64,000 nucleotides of DNA from Casuarius casuarius (taxonomy: Eukaryota; Chordata; Aves; Casuariiformes; Casuariidae), in assembly GCA_003342895.1 (NCBI GenBank), contig PTFA01000011.1:7899081-7963080 (forward strand), in the 5' to 3' direction. Positions 39,574-52,276 of the stretch are shown piece by piece. Numbering within the stretch: the stretch's first letter is position 1; the number at the start of each line of letters is the position of its first letter. A program made the position numbers and the translations under genes. The notes under the pieces are model-generated. The model worked only from the letters and a program-made list of their open reading frames with translations. It did no database searches and had not been told where the DNA came from.

Positions 39574-39756
39574 TCATATCACAGTAATGCAAGACTTCAG
39601 GTTTAGGAGGTCATTTGCCTCCAATTCCAGGAGGTTTTCGAGGGAATATTTTCTATTTGTGTTTACATATATTGAATCTATGCTTTCAAAATCATTTTGT
39701 CGTCTGAGCATTTCTTTCCATTGGCTTGCATGTATTTTTTTCCTTTGTAATGACAT
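39574..39756 (-). other. Unrecognised 60-codon open frame
   Basis: This minus-strand frame encodes a charged, non-repetitive peptide (for example QWKEMLRRQNDFESIDSIYV in the first half, then a Leu/Glu-rich stretch). It looks more protein-like than most frames here, but it is short, has an in-frame stop two codons before the ATG, and has no visible polypyrimidine-AG acceptor. I recognise no family. A chance frame is the most likely explanation. Confidence 0.12.
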
Positions 39757-41484
39757 ACTTCATTGACGACAGAACCCAATGGGACATGTACAGCTAAATA
39801 GTAATTTTCAGATAGAGAGTAGAAAGCAAATAGGAACTCACCAAAGCAAATCTTGATTTAGATGGTGCTTGAACTACTTCTCAAAACAAAAGGGAAAAGA
39901 CATGTATTAAGTCTTTCCTCTCTCTGTTAAATCACGTGAAAATGTCTGCAAACTCAGTACAGGATCTTGCTAGCAGATGGGCAACCTATGTTCTATCAAG
40001 TCTCTCTCTTAAGGTGTTTTTGGTAATTGCATCTTTATTTCTTTCTTGTGTTGTGGTAAAAAGGAACATTCTGAAGCAGAGTAATACAATATATACAAAA
40101 AAACATTGCTGTGTGATCATGAATGATTCAGTAGAACAGCAAGTTGCACATGATGCGCTTTGTTCTCCCTTCTCTTATACAGTATAAATCAGCGGTAGTT
40201 CCACTGTAGTAAAAACAGCCCAGGAAAGTAAAGGCATATTGACATGCAAATATGCTAGTGAGGTAGTGAACCTTCGCTAACTGGGCATCTAGTGAGTGTA
40301 GAAAAGTGAGTGTGATTTACATGGAGATCAAACAGTAGCAGGGAAAAAACACTGGTATGACTGTAACATCCAAATGAACTACATTCCTCACTGTCAGAAA
40401 ATAATTCAGTCCCATTTGCTTCTCTGGCATTATGAAAATTTGCATTTCTATGGGATTTGAGGTACTATCTTAATTATATATGGGCACATTATTATGTCTG
40501 AGATTGTAGATGTTAATACTGTATGTATTTATTTTCTGCCAAAGTAACACCTATGCTACATAGATCCATACAGCCTAGGAGTGGTATTCTATCTAGTGTT
40601 TCTTTACTTAGCACAGAAAAATAGAAATCTGTTAAACAAGATAACTGACTGTAAGCTTATAACCACTACATTTGAAATTAATTAAAAAGCTTTAGCATCA
40701 TGAGCGATATTACTCTGAATAGTCTTTTGAACTCTAACTTGCATTTAACCTGAAAAAGTTGGATATAGTATTTCTTTCTAAAAGAAACTGTTTCACTGAA
40801 AACAAATGTCAGGATGACATTAGAGTTTCTATACTGAGAAATCTTTTATGGAAACAAAGTTTGGAGTTTTGCAAATAAGTAACGAAGAGCCAAGTTTTTC
40901 TGTCTGTATAACAAATACACATAACACTGCATGCTTTCAGCTTACTCTTACCGATCCTGGTAAAGAGCCTGTGAAAAATCATTTCTTGTTTTTGTTAAAT
41001 AACATAGGCACACAAAGATTATTTCTGTAGACTTGGAGACCACTGTTCACAGAGCAGCTCCACATTAGACAATCTGATCTTCCGCTTAGCTGCCATTTCT
41101 TTTCTTCTTAGCTTTTCTTCATGTTCCAGAACAGGCATTGTAGGCCTCTTTTTAAGTACGTTAATTGCTATTTTTTTCCCCTAAATACAGCTATACAAAG
41201 AAGCAGGCACATTGTGTCTATACTACACATCCTTGCTGTCTTTTTGTTCCACACTTGGAAAATTCACCCATCATCACGGCTGTGTGCTCCAGAATAGCCA
41301 AAAAATTATCTTTTTTTTTTTCATCAACTAACACCTGGACAAAACACAAAGCTTTCCAGGGTAGGGAAACTGATAATTCTGCGCAGCATGAAACACATCC
41401 ATTTATTCAAGATATTAACACCAGCATTTCAATTCAAAGCCATTATCAGTGACTCCAGTTTTAACTCAGTGTAGTCTTCAGATT

Positions 41485-41745
41485 TCAGATGATTAAGGGA
41501 CTAGAGCATCTCTCCTATGAGGAGAGGCTGAGAGAGCTGGGACTGTTTAGCTTGGAGAAGAGAAGACCGAGAGGGGATCTTATCAATGTGTATAAGTATT
41601 TGAAGGGAAAGTGTCAAGAGGATGGGGCTAGGCTCTTTTCAGTGGTGCCCAGCGACAGGACAAGAGGCAACGGGCACAAACTGAAACACAGGAAGCTCTA
41701 TCTGAATATGAGGAAAAACTTCTTTACTGTGAGGGTGACTGGCTG
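41485..41745 (+). mobile_element. CR1 LINE ORF2 fragment lacking both ends
   Basis: An uninterrupted plus-strand frame of about 85 codons reads as the C-terminal region of CR1 ORF2, with [20 protein letters not shown] near its start, [13 protein letters not shown] in the middle and FFTVRVT at the end. This is the same avian CR1 type as at 1370-2137 but in the opposite orientation. The match stops abruptly after FFTVRVT, and none of the expected downstream ORF2 end, 3' UTR or octamer tail follows. Its frame is preserved over the whole fragment, suggesting modest age. It is a transposon relic, not a host gene. Confidence 0.93.
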
Positions 41746-44407
41746 AAAATTTAGTTTTCTACTCAGACCTTGCTCAAACAGTTTATTCTTAACTAGCCAT
41801 AAAAGTTAAATAAAATCCATGATCCTCTCTTCTTAATTCCACATTAATTTTAATTTATCAGGTTGCTGCCTTTGGGGTTTTTTTGAATTTTTCTAAGCTC
41901 AGCATGTTCTCACAATTAACACAACTCTGTCAAGAATTAGCGACAATAAGGAAATTGACTTGTCTCTAGATGGATGAAGTCCTCAACACTGTATTTCCAA
42001 AGACAGAAAAAAGGGATGAAAGTGAAAATACCAGGGCAAACACAGCCCCTGTCCCAAATAGTGGCACAAAACCCCAGTGCCACATGATGTGATGGGAGTC
42101 AATGTACTGAGATCTTCCATCTTTATCTCTGGGAAATCATACCTACAATGACATGCAGAGATGTACCAGAACTACTGCACCTGTACAGGGCAAACGGCCA
42201 GCATGTATGCAGCGAGTATGACACATCCTGTTCACAGATCGACTTTACAAGCAATCTGCTGTGAAACTGAGATACCCGAGGGGATCAAGCATTTTGCATG
42301 CGGCTGGCTTCCTGCTGTGCAAGACAGGCATGGCAGGACTGGAGCGCTCTGGCACATTTCTGTGAGTGTACTACACAGCTAAATTCGGCCATCTGCTCAG
42401 GACGTCAGGGCCCCGAGCAGTCTGACAGGGTTTCTAAACATCTGGAAATATTGAACAAAAGGTCTTGGTGTTAATGGTTAAGAAATACAGGGCCCCTGGT
42501 CTTTGCCTCTATGTACAAAATTCTGTGCCTCCACACAGGCTCAAAATGTTCTATTAATAAATGATTCCTAAAGTATAAGATAAAAAATTTTTTTTTTCCT
42601 TGTAAATGAATAGGATGAGTTTTCTTTGACAGCTTACAAGCATTTCAAAAGTCATGTCACTTCAGAACCGATGCTCGTTTTATAATTTATGAGGCATTAC
42701 ATCTCATTATTTCCTGACAAGATGCGTGAAGAGACCATATCCCCCAAATATATTCTGCCGTTGAAGCTAAAAGGATTCCATTTTTTCATGGATAACCTGA
42801 CCTATTAATTTCTTGGAAAAGATGGATCTATATTTACTAGCAGAAAATTTTCAAGGCTACAGATTGGTCTAAATATTCTTTTCTTTTTCTCCCCTAACAT
42901 CCTCCAAGTCTACAAAATGATATTAGCTATTGTTAATAGGATCTATGTATTCCTTGCAGATTCCTATCTAAATACAAATCAGAAACATCCACTGTTTTAA
43001 AATCTTCTCTTGTAAAAAGAACCGTTTTTGTAAGAATAGTGCATGATGCTGAGTGAGGAATACAAAAACTTTCCAAAATAGTGAAAAAAGCCAGGATACA
43101 GGAAGATGTGAAGAAAGGGGATCTTCACAGCAATCCAGGCTCAGCTAGGAGGTGGTCTGGGATATCCATCCCTGTTGTTTCTCTCATATCAGAGATGAAC
43201 CATAATTGGAGAGGATGGCTAAAGAAATGGCAGGGAGAGCTGTGATAGCTTGACCTCAGCAACAAGAGCCACAGCCCTTATTTCCTAACCTGTGTTAACT
43301 GTTTGTAGTCTGAACTATCTCACCAAAAGGGTCAACAAGCTCCTTCAAATTGCCCATCGAAGATGAAAAGTCACTTGAAAAGTCTGTGCATCTCCTAGCA
43401 TTGAATCTATGCAGCTATTAACAGTTTTGTAAGGCTGTATCTACTCAGGTTAATTAACATTTTACACTTGCAATAGAGACTATTGCTTTCAAATCTTTGG
43501 ATAAATCTGTTTTCCTGGACCATTCTACAGGCAGGAATATAGGGACTGGGACTGTAAACACCTTTGGAAGCAGGTTCCTCTGGAAATTAGTAGGTCAATT
43601 ACAGATCTACTTATTATTCCTCTTCTTCTCCTTTTCTTTAAAAAGTTCCTTTGAATTGTCAGTGTTTGGTATTCTTTAATGTATTTTTAAACATTTAGAA
43701 TTTAATAAAAAGTGTGTTTCTGTTATCAAATTCAACTGGATAGTTGAAATAATTCAAATGGCACTGTATAACAAAATTTCAGTAGAACCCTTAAAATTTC
43801 AATTTCTTCATATGACTTTTTTCAGATTTTTTCCATAATTACTCAAAGGTTGATATTTCATGAAATATTGCAATGTACCTTAGAGCAGCATCACATACTG
43901 TTATGCTTAACTCAAAGGGCATGTTCTTTTCCGTAGGGTGCTGCAATAGTCCATGCTGTATTTGGGAAGAGGTGAGTAAAAATATCATGTATTATCCATT
44001 TACTGGCTGAACCATAATGAAGGAAATTAGTAAATAAACAAACTTTTTTTTTAAGTATTTCGGTTACACAGAATTGTGTATAAATTTTCACTCTGAGGAA
44101 ACTGAAACCACAGAAATGAGTCAATGATGTGGAATACCTCTTTGAGGTTTGTTCCAGATTCGCAGTCCAAAAAGACAAAGAAAAGTCAATTCAAATCTGG
44201 CATAACTCCTGGTCTTGCTATCAATGCAGTACAGTCTCCGCTTGCTGTATAGATATCCAGGGATGACCCACAAAACTCTCCTGAATTTTCATGTGGAGAA
44301 AATTGACCTGCACTTTTCTCCTGGGATCTTAAATGGCAGCCAAGTGGGTGCATCTTTCTTACTTCCATCCAGCTGGCCCATTTGGCAGTTATGTGCTAAG
44401 ATGGTCC

Positions 44408-44430
44408 CAGGGACTTGCGGGAAGTCCCTG
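44408..44430. repeat. Perfect inverted repeat, 9-bp stem and 5-nt loop
   Basis: CAGGGACTT, loop GCGGG, AAGTCCCTG. It is a strong hairpin for its size but has no RNA-gene or terminator context. Confidence 0.8.
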
Positions 44431-47400
44431 TTAGAAATTTACCCTGTAAGTGAGGAGAGGATCATGGTCAAATCATTCTATCTTGTAGCACATAATGAAT
44501 CATATCTGCTAGAGAGGACTTATCCCAAGGCTGGAAATCCAATTTGGCATGTGTATTGAAAAATCTTAACTCCTCGTCTTAACTCATTTTTTCTGAACGT
44601 GAATATGAGAATGAATATGTCTGATTTTGAAGTGGAATAAGTACTAAATTGCTTCTTGAACAATAGAATTCAGTGAGGCAGATTTTTCTATAGGAAAAAA
44701 AAATGACAACCCATAGATTGTAAATTACATAATTATCTCCTAGCTAATTGGTCTGTTTGTTAAAAAAACAAAACAAAAAAAAAATAATAAAAAGACTGCA
44801 TCTATAGATATATTTAAATCTCAGCTGAGAAAGATTAAGAATCACTGAAGAATCACATGTATTTCATCCATTTTCTATCCTTTGCTCATTGTTATAAACA
44901 GACATGACTATCATTCCTAAAGGTAAGTTGTGTCAGCTTTTCGGGGTCTAGAGAAGGATCTTTTTCACTAGTTATTTCAATATCCTGTAACACAGCTATA
45001 ACATTAAAAGAACCTGATCAGCTTCTTCAGATAATAAATTTTTGACTGTTGATTGTAGGAAAAAAAATGCTGTACTACCAAAGCTTGCATTTGTATGCCA
45101 GGCACTAAATTTTGTAATTATATAGTTATTTCATTTGAATAGCATGTATACTTATTTCTTTGCATTTAATTTTGCTTTCTTTCCATTCTTTCTCATTCAC
45201 ACAGTGTTTTGGATTGCAAATTTTCGTTTTGCAAATGATAGGGCAGTATCATTCTAGTAGAGGCAAATAGGCTTGTCTGTTTTATTTTGTTTTGTTTACA
45301 AAAACAAAGTTCATATCAGTAAGACTTTTTTTTTAATATTAGAAGAAACTACTTAAAGTAAGATATTATTTCCTATATTGAGCTTTCCTGCCACAGGACA
45401 AAAACTTCAGACTGATTTCAAATGATAATGAAGTTATATTTTCTCTTCAAATTATGTCTACTGTGCCAAATGACCAATACCTACAATTACACATATTATA
45501 AGCAAAAAAGCCATTTATCTCATATGTCTCAATATTTTTAGAAATGAAAGCAGAAGATCTGGGCTTTTTTATTATAAATAGACTAGTTGCTTAATAGCCT
45601 AATCTCAAACTGAAATGTTGCACAACAGAGAAAAGCTTTTCATCATCAAAATGTTGTCTCTGGCAAATGACAGAAATCTGGTCAGCTAAAAATTATGAGC
45701 AATATAATGATACTGATTTTCAGCAGAGAATCTAAACTTAGTTCAGGAGCATAAAATGGTGCTGAATGAAAAAAATCCTTTATAATAGTGCTCCCCTATT
45801 ACAGTAGGTGAAAGGAGGAATTTAAATATATATTTTCTATGATTACTGGTACTTATTGTTTGCATTTATTATAGCTTGGGAATAGAGAGGCATTAGTAAA
45901 TACGTTTTCTATGCATGTTCCATACTTAGTCTTTCCTGCACTTCTGCACAGTATTGCAATAACTAGATTGCGAAGACGTAGCAAAAGCTTTAACTGAAAA
46001 AAGCAAGCATATGTTTGGAATTGCACTTAGGCTTGTTTAAAACTAAATGTACAAAATTGCTGTAAGACAATGCACCTAGCGTATCCTTGTATGTGCCTTC
46101 TGGCGGCCCTGCCCACTGGTGCTGACCTCCCTCAATGGTCACAGCACAAGTACAGGGGAAGACAGCTTCCCAGGGACAACTCTAGCGTTTCCAGTAAAAC
46201 TTGGGAATGTCTTCAGTATAATTTTCTCTGCTCCAGCTGGACTAGCAGACATGTAGACCTAGCAGCTTGCTGAGGGGGAATTAATTTGATAATCATCTAA
46301 GATGTTTATAGATGCGACAGTAGTAATTAACATTATAGATAAGGCAGCACAGCACATACTAGTTCTGTGCTGTCCTTAAAATGCTTTGGTTTTCAAGCAA
46401 AATCCTTAAGCCACTTTGAAGGTGTCCTAATGTTTTTATTGTTAAGAACATGTTAAAGTGTCTTTTGGACCAGGAGTCAAATTTCTGTTATGTTTGAGAA
46501 TGTATAATTTAGACATTAAAGTTCCAATGAATAAAGAAAAATGGATGGCTGCTAGTTAAAAACATATTATTTTTTTTCCCCATTTCTTAAAAGTGGACTT
46601 GTGTTTTGGGGGGTTTTGGGGGGTTTGTTTTTTTAAGGAAAAATGATCACTTTAACAAGAACATTCTCCTGAAGCTTCTATTTACTCATTCTTTGGACTC
46701 CTCTGTGCATATCTAGGTCAGATGAGTATGAAGGATTTCTACTGAACAAACTATTTATTCAGAATTTTGAACTGAAGTAAAAGACGTTATCAGCATTTTC
46801 TATACATTTGGATCCATGGTAAAGCATTAAATGTGAGGCCTTATAAATATCCATTTAGTAAATATAGTTCTAGGGGGCTAAAATAAACAGCCAGTCAAAT
46901 TCCTCTCCCTATCCATTACAAAGATGAATATGTATATGCATGCAAACACACATGCACATATTTTTTCTAAAATATTTATAATTAAAATATATATTTATAT
47001 TAATTATGAAATATAATAATATTTTCAAATACTGTTTTAGTAGGTATAAAAATTACTCGCAATGTTTCTACCCATATAAGTCACCTTGTTGCTTTGGCTT
47101 TCTATCACTTGGATGGCTTTAATAAGCAATTGCATATGACAGTTTTTCTGAACAGATGTAAAAAAGCATATACCAAGAAATCATTGATTGAGAAAAAAAG
47201 CAGTAAATGATACAATTAAAATAAATATCATTTTGAAATCATAAATTACAGGTACAAAAAAGCAACATAAGAGAAGGCAGAGACCACAATTCACAATTCT
47301 GTGTTGGAAAATGATGTGTTAGACACTGTCGGTCTTAACCTCACCTGGTATAAATCCAGCTAACTCCACTGGCAATAATGGAACTGTTCCAATCTGTCAC

Positions 47401-48306
47401 AGCTAAAGAGCTGGCTCTAAATCTTTTCAAGCAAATTCTCTTCTTTTGAACTTGTGCTGTACTAGCACTTTTAAACATGACTATCTGAGCAAAGTCATTT
47501 TTCAAACACAATAGGTTTTAATTATGGCAACTTAAATTAATTACTCAGGTAAATTAAAGACTTCACTTAATTCGAGATAGTTTCCTGACTCAGAACCATT
47601 TCTACTTTATTTGAAAAGTCCTTTGTCCTATTTGCATACTGCTTTGGTGACATTTAATTTTTTGTTCGTCGTCGTTAACACGTTCTCCAGAGCATTGCAG
47701 AAAGTGTCCTCCCAGTTGTTACATGCAGAAGCCCTAAGTGTTAATCTTGTGGTTATCATTTAGAACTGGACTTTTACAAATTAATTCTAGTGCATCATCT
47801 TGCTACAGCAGTTTAGGGTGAATACTTAACAGTCTGCTCTACCAGAGGTTACCATCCTGGTGGCAGAGTCAGGAGCAGAGATCTCATGCCCATGGCTCAC
47901 CTGCTTCTGCAATCAGTCTATGAACATCCTGTAACCTATTCTATAAAAATAATTTTAAATTAAATATAAGTAAATTACAGCAGATGATTCACCCAGAACA
48001 CTGCAAGCCACATGTCATAACTGCAAAGTGCATACAGTCTTCTGAGTGAAAAAATGGGACTCAGGTTATAAGAAACTTTTAAACTTAGTGTTCGAAGGGA
48101 GTTACCACAAAATGGAAGAAAAGATACTATTTTGTGCACTACTTGGAAGCATAAACAGGAAAAGCAATGAGAATTTATTAAAATACTTAAATTTAGAATG
48201 ATAGTCTGTGAGATTGTGGAATACCCATAAAAAGAAATGATAAAAGCTACTGTATTTCATGGTTTAAAATTAGATTGTTCAAGATAATAGAGAAGGAAAA
48301 ACTGTT

Positions 48307-48322
48307 AAAAAAAAAAAAAAAA
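48307..48322. repeat. A16 homopolymer
   Basis: Uninterrupted A run with no retroposed body recognised upstream. Confidence 0.85.
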
Positions 48323-50099
48323 GGCAAACTGTAAAAAGAGCACTCCCTGATTGCTAATCCTGAGGTTAGCTGAGCTTCATTTATGCATCTTAACAACAGT
48401 CACCTGGGCTGCTCTAAATTATGGCGATAGTGACTGTTCCCGAAAGACAATGGAGTTATGCTCCCTACATTGCAAGGCTGGCAAAAGGAACAAATGGTTT
48501 TGAATTGATGCTATGTTTTCTGAAGCAGATCTTGTTCACCTAGAAATTCAAATAGATTGGCCCTTTGAGAATGCTTTGTTCTCAAGGAGCCTGGAAGCAC
48601 CAGGACGAATTTTTGCTTTTACGTTCATACCCTCAGTAGTGTTTCATCAAGTGTAAATTTGGACTATATCAGTGAGAAGAAGCAGCAGAGTCCTCATGGT
48701 TTGCTGTGTGGTGAATCGGTGCTGAGTTTGCTCAGGTCTTTGCTGGATTAAAGGATATTTTTCTTTTTCTGTGAAAAATTTTTAGAACCTCTTTTTTCAT
48801 TATTCCATGCTATTCTCTGAAGAATAGCTGGAAGAAGCTTCATCAGAACCTAGGAAAGTTTGCAGAAATTCAGTTCAAAAATGAATGGTTATATTTACAT
48901 GACTGCTACTTTTCAGAGGAACACCCCTGCTCTCAAGGAAGCTTTGCAGCATATGCTGTCTAAATATATCTTTCCATTCAGTGAGTGAAATGAATTGTCA
49001 ATATAGTTTCAAAAGAAATCATCATGAGTTTTCACGCTTCATCGATTCCCTGGAATAGTTTGCAGAGAGAATTTGACTGTTGTAGAAAGGAAGGAAGATA
49101 CAATTTACCATACTTAAAATTTCAGAAAACACACTATAAGTTACACTAAAAGATATCATACAACCTTTATTAGGCCAGAAATTATTTTTACCAAGAACAG
49201 AGGATGGTTTATTTGAAGGACTGCTTCTTAAAGAGTGGGACCAGTGAGTTCAATAAAATTTACTGGTATTTTTCGAAAGTGTTATTATCAAGGGTGCAGT
49301 ACATTGGCATAGAAGAAATGAGAGGATAAGAGAAAGACGACTAGAGGATAAAAGATAAAGGGCAAACTGATCAATAAAATATTTTCCTGTGGAATTCCAG
49401 AACTGGTAAAAAAAGTTCAGGTTTAAATCAGTTTTTATTATTTATAAATTGCATGTGCTGCTTGAATAAAAAGGGTAGAAATTCTCCGGTGAAACTAGGC
49501 TGGGAGTTATAGCCAAAGCAAATGCTGAATATTTTAAGCAGCTAAGAGGCCTAGTGAGATTCTTCTTTCCTGTGTGTTATAAAATGGATAAAGTATGTGT
49601 TAAATGCACATAACTGGTGAATATCTTTCTATGTCTCTTGGAACTGAAAAAGATTATTAGAATTTTTTCAGACTGCTAAAAGTGCCTGAAGAATATATCC
49701 AAAAGCTAGTTTCATACTAGTGAAAGTGATCCATACCAAAGTAAGTACGAAACTACATCTGCCCAAGAATGATAATTTTTTCCCTATACAGTAAGTCAAT
49801 ATTTAGGACCACTTTATGACAGTTTAAGTAGCAAAAATAGACATTAAGTAGTGCCATATGCATACTGATCCTACCTCTGTAACTGGTAGAATTCAGGAAT
49901 CAAAGTTCTGATCAAGGGTAAAAGTACTAGTTTTGACTAGCAAACATGAATAACAAATTAAACTGTCAATCAAACATAAATCACATGTCACTCCAAAGGT
50001 CAAGTCTGATTAGGTAGCTCACACTATCAACACCCAAACAGAGGGGAAAAAGAATGAGATGTGGCTATAGTTTGGAATAAGGATAGCTAGAATTTACTC

Positions 50100-51245
50100 A
50101 GGTATCTTAGATGTTTTCAAATGCTATGATTTAATGTGACAAATTCAGAGAATTGGTAAAATTATCTAAAGTAGGAATGTTTAAGAACATTCAGGCATTC
50201 TGGAGGACTGCAAAATGGTAACTGTAGACTGTTTTTTTACAAGAAAGGAAAGAATATCCTCAGAATTATAGTCTGATCATCTTAACTTCAATTGCCAGGA
50301 AAATATCAGAGCAAATACTCAAGTGAAATAATCACTTGGATGGTAACTAGAAAAAGAATAAAAGCAAACATGGATTTGTCGAGAACAAATGGTGTTAAAG
50401 CAATGTAATTTCTCTCTCTGTTACAGGACTGCAGAGCAGAGGCATGCATGCTATATGTCCTGACTTCAGTAATGCTTTTGATGATGTCGCATATTATACT
50501 CATATCATGGTAATAAAAACATGACCTAAATGAAAGTACTAAAAAAAAACCAACTGGAAAAGCATACTCAAGGAGGGCACTTAACATTGGTTCATTATCA
50601 AACCGGAATAGCATACCACTAGTTCTTCAAAAGTCTATTCTGAGCTGAGTACTATTCAATATTTTTAGAATAAGCTTAATGATAGACGATAATAGGCAAT
50701 ATTGACTTTGCAGATGCAGTTCATTTTTTAAAAAGTGGCAGCTCTCTAAGGAGATGGAGTTCAAATTTAAAAAGAAAAAGGACAATGTCTTCACTTACAC
50801 AGGCAATTATTCAATTGGGTACCACCTCACAAATTAGTTTTTGTGCAGAAAATATCTAAAAGCAGGGAATGAAAACTCACTGTAACGATGCTGTGCTTTT
50901 TTCAGAAAGACTGACATCCTACTGGATGTAAAATGTGAGTGTGTCAGTGGAACATATGCCATAACCTTTCCACAACACTCATCACAAGTAGTTTCCCAGT
51001 ATTCAGACTACATTAAAAAAAAAAAAAAAGAAAAAACTTGGACTCCTTAGATCACAGGAGTAGAACAATAAAGAGGCTGACCAGTGATCAGGAAAATACA
51101 GCTTAGAGTAAAATATTTAAAATTTTGGAGTAGTTAGAGAGAGACAGGAGACTTGAGGGAGGAAAAGGTGGCAGTCTTCATGTCTGTAAATGGTAGTTAC
51201 AAGGAGGAAGGAATAAGCTGCTCTATCTACATGTGAATATTACAT
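50100..51245 (+). mobile_element. Decayed CR1-like LINE, reverse transcriptase region
   Basis: This is an old plus-strand copy of a CR1-family LINE covering much of the reverse transcriptase and the ORF2 C-terminus. In one frame, HGFVENKWC (from 50369) is followed 93 bases later by DFSNAFDDV (from 50462), equivalent to the family motifs HGFVKNKS and DFSKAFDTV. A shifted frame gives VLFNIF (from 50649). Another shift gives IDFADAV (from 50701), where the catalytic F/Y-A-D-D reads FADA. Further on, 'gacttgagggaggaaaaggt...gcagtcttcatg' and 'tacaaggaggaaggaataag' (about 51150-51215) match the ORF2 C-terminal region. Stops and at least two frameshifts show it is dead. An A15 run at 51015-51029 interrupts it. 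Confidence 0.88.
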
Positions 51246-51337
51246 GTATGAATTGGTAATAGTTTCAGTGCTGTTCTATTTCTGACATTTGTCAGAAAGT
51301 GACATTTGTCACTAAAAAGATACTGAAAGAAGTCTGT

Positions 51338-51379
51338 GTTGAAAAAGTAGTACTTGCTGTTGAAAAAGTAGTACTTGCT
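51338..51379. repeat. Perfect 21-bp tandem duplication
   Basis: The 21-base unit beginning gttgaaaaagtagtac is present twice without mismatch. Because 21 is a multiple of three it keeps the surrounding 64-codon frame (51299-51493) open, but that frame has no other protein-like quality. Confidence 0.9.
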
Positions 51380-52198
51380 ATACATATTAAGGGCATGCCC
51401 ATTCTCAAAAATGTTAAAAAATATTACTACCGGTGCTTAAAAAAATGGATATTTGAAGTTAATGAGGGACTTGTAAAAAAAAAAGAAAGTTAGAAAAATA
51501 AATGCTGTCAAATACTCATCAGATCTAAATTGAATTAGTTGTATTGAAACTACACAAATCTATGCAAGTGAAGAAATTGGTCACATAGAATTTTCTGATT
51601 GGGTGAGTAACATTAACATGATCTAAATGCATGCTTGGTGAATTATTCCAATGCAAGAGCTTTATGCTATCAGAACTTGGACAACAGTTTAATAAAGTGC
51701 CTGCTTATAAATTCTCATCATGAGCAAAAACTCCATACTGGAAGTCTATTTTAGTAATGGAAACAGTACTAAACAGAGAAAGCAAAAACATTATTCCTAT
51801 GAGAACAACCACAACAAAACCCTGAAAAACTAGAAGAGGTGCAGAACAAACAGGCAGCTGATAAAGACTACTGGGAGGAAAATACAGGCAGAATGGAGCA
51901 TTCAGATTCCTCTGTTAAAGAAAGATATTTCTTCTGGACTCAACAGCGGTTTTGCGACTATTCTGAATTTCAGAAATCTCAGAGAACTGTAAATTTGAAC
52001 CAATTTTTCCAAACTGAGGGATTAAACAAATCATCACAAATCTGTTTCCTTTCTAGCAAGCATTTTTCCTCCTGCTTACACAGGCAGGCAACTCAATCTG
52101 CAGGGCAGGAAGAATGCTGCCCAAGAATCTTTTGGACCATGAAGTTAACATTCCTGGAATTGTAATTATACCTGGAGGGTCTATTCCTGGAAAACTGT

Positions 52199-52276
52199 AA
52201 TGTAAATACACAATGCATACATGCATACGTACATACATGTGTATGTGTGTGTATACATACACATATATATGTGCCA
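52199..52276. repeat. CATA/TG microsatellite
   Basis: Mixed 'catacatgcatacgtacata' and 'tgtgtatgtgtgtgtataca' words form a degenerate tract. It accounts for the Tyr/Thr/His/Met-rich minus-strand frames here. Confidence 0.8.

Larger units (their letters stand above)
38198..41484. other. Unassigned AT-rich DNA with simple repeats
   Basis: No gene is supported. Contains an AT microsatellite with a perfect 16-bp inverted repeat (39029-39090), an A22 run (39123-39144) and overlapping opposing frames at 39530-39766. I see no retroviral internal sequence next to the LTR. Frames at 39936-40187, 40848-41030 and 41165-41452 show no known domain. Confidence 0.55.
41746..50099. other. Unassigned AT-rich DNA
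   Basis: No gene is supported. The plus frame at 44215-44559 (114 codons) and the minus frames at 43912-44368 are unrecognised and of chance length. Small structures present: a perfect 9-bp hairpin at 44408-44430, a G6-TTTT-G6 motif at 46608-46623 and an A16 run at 48307-48322. The last few hundred bases (from about 49480) may be a very decayed upstream part of the LINE that follows, but I cannot show it. Confidence 0.5.

Noticed and set aside
44215..44559. 114-codon plus-strand frame
   Set aside because: No recognisable domain and of chance length; mentioned only as a location for the hairpin finding.
50306..50614. 102-codon minus-strand frame
   Set aside because: It is antisense to the decayed LINE reverse transcriptase, which reads on the plus strand.
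51839..52165. 108-codon plus-strand frame
   Set aside because: No family recognised, no repeats or motifs, and no start or splice support. Treated as chance.
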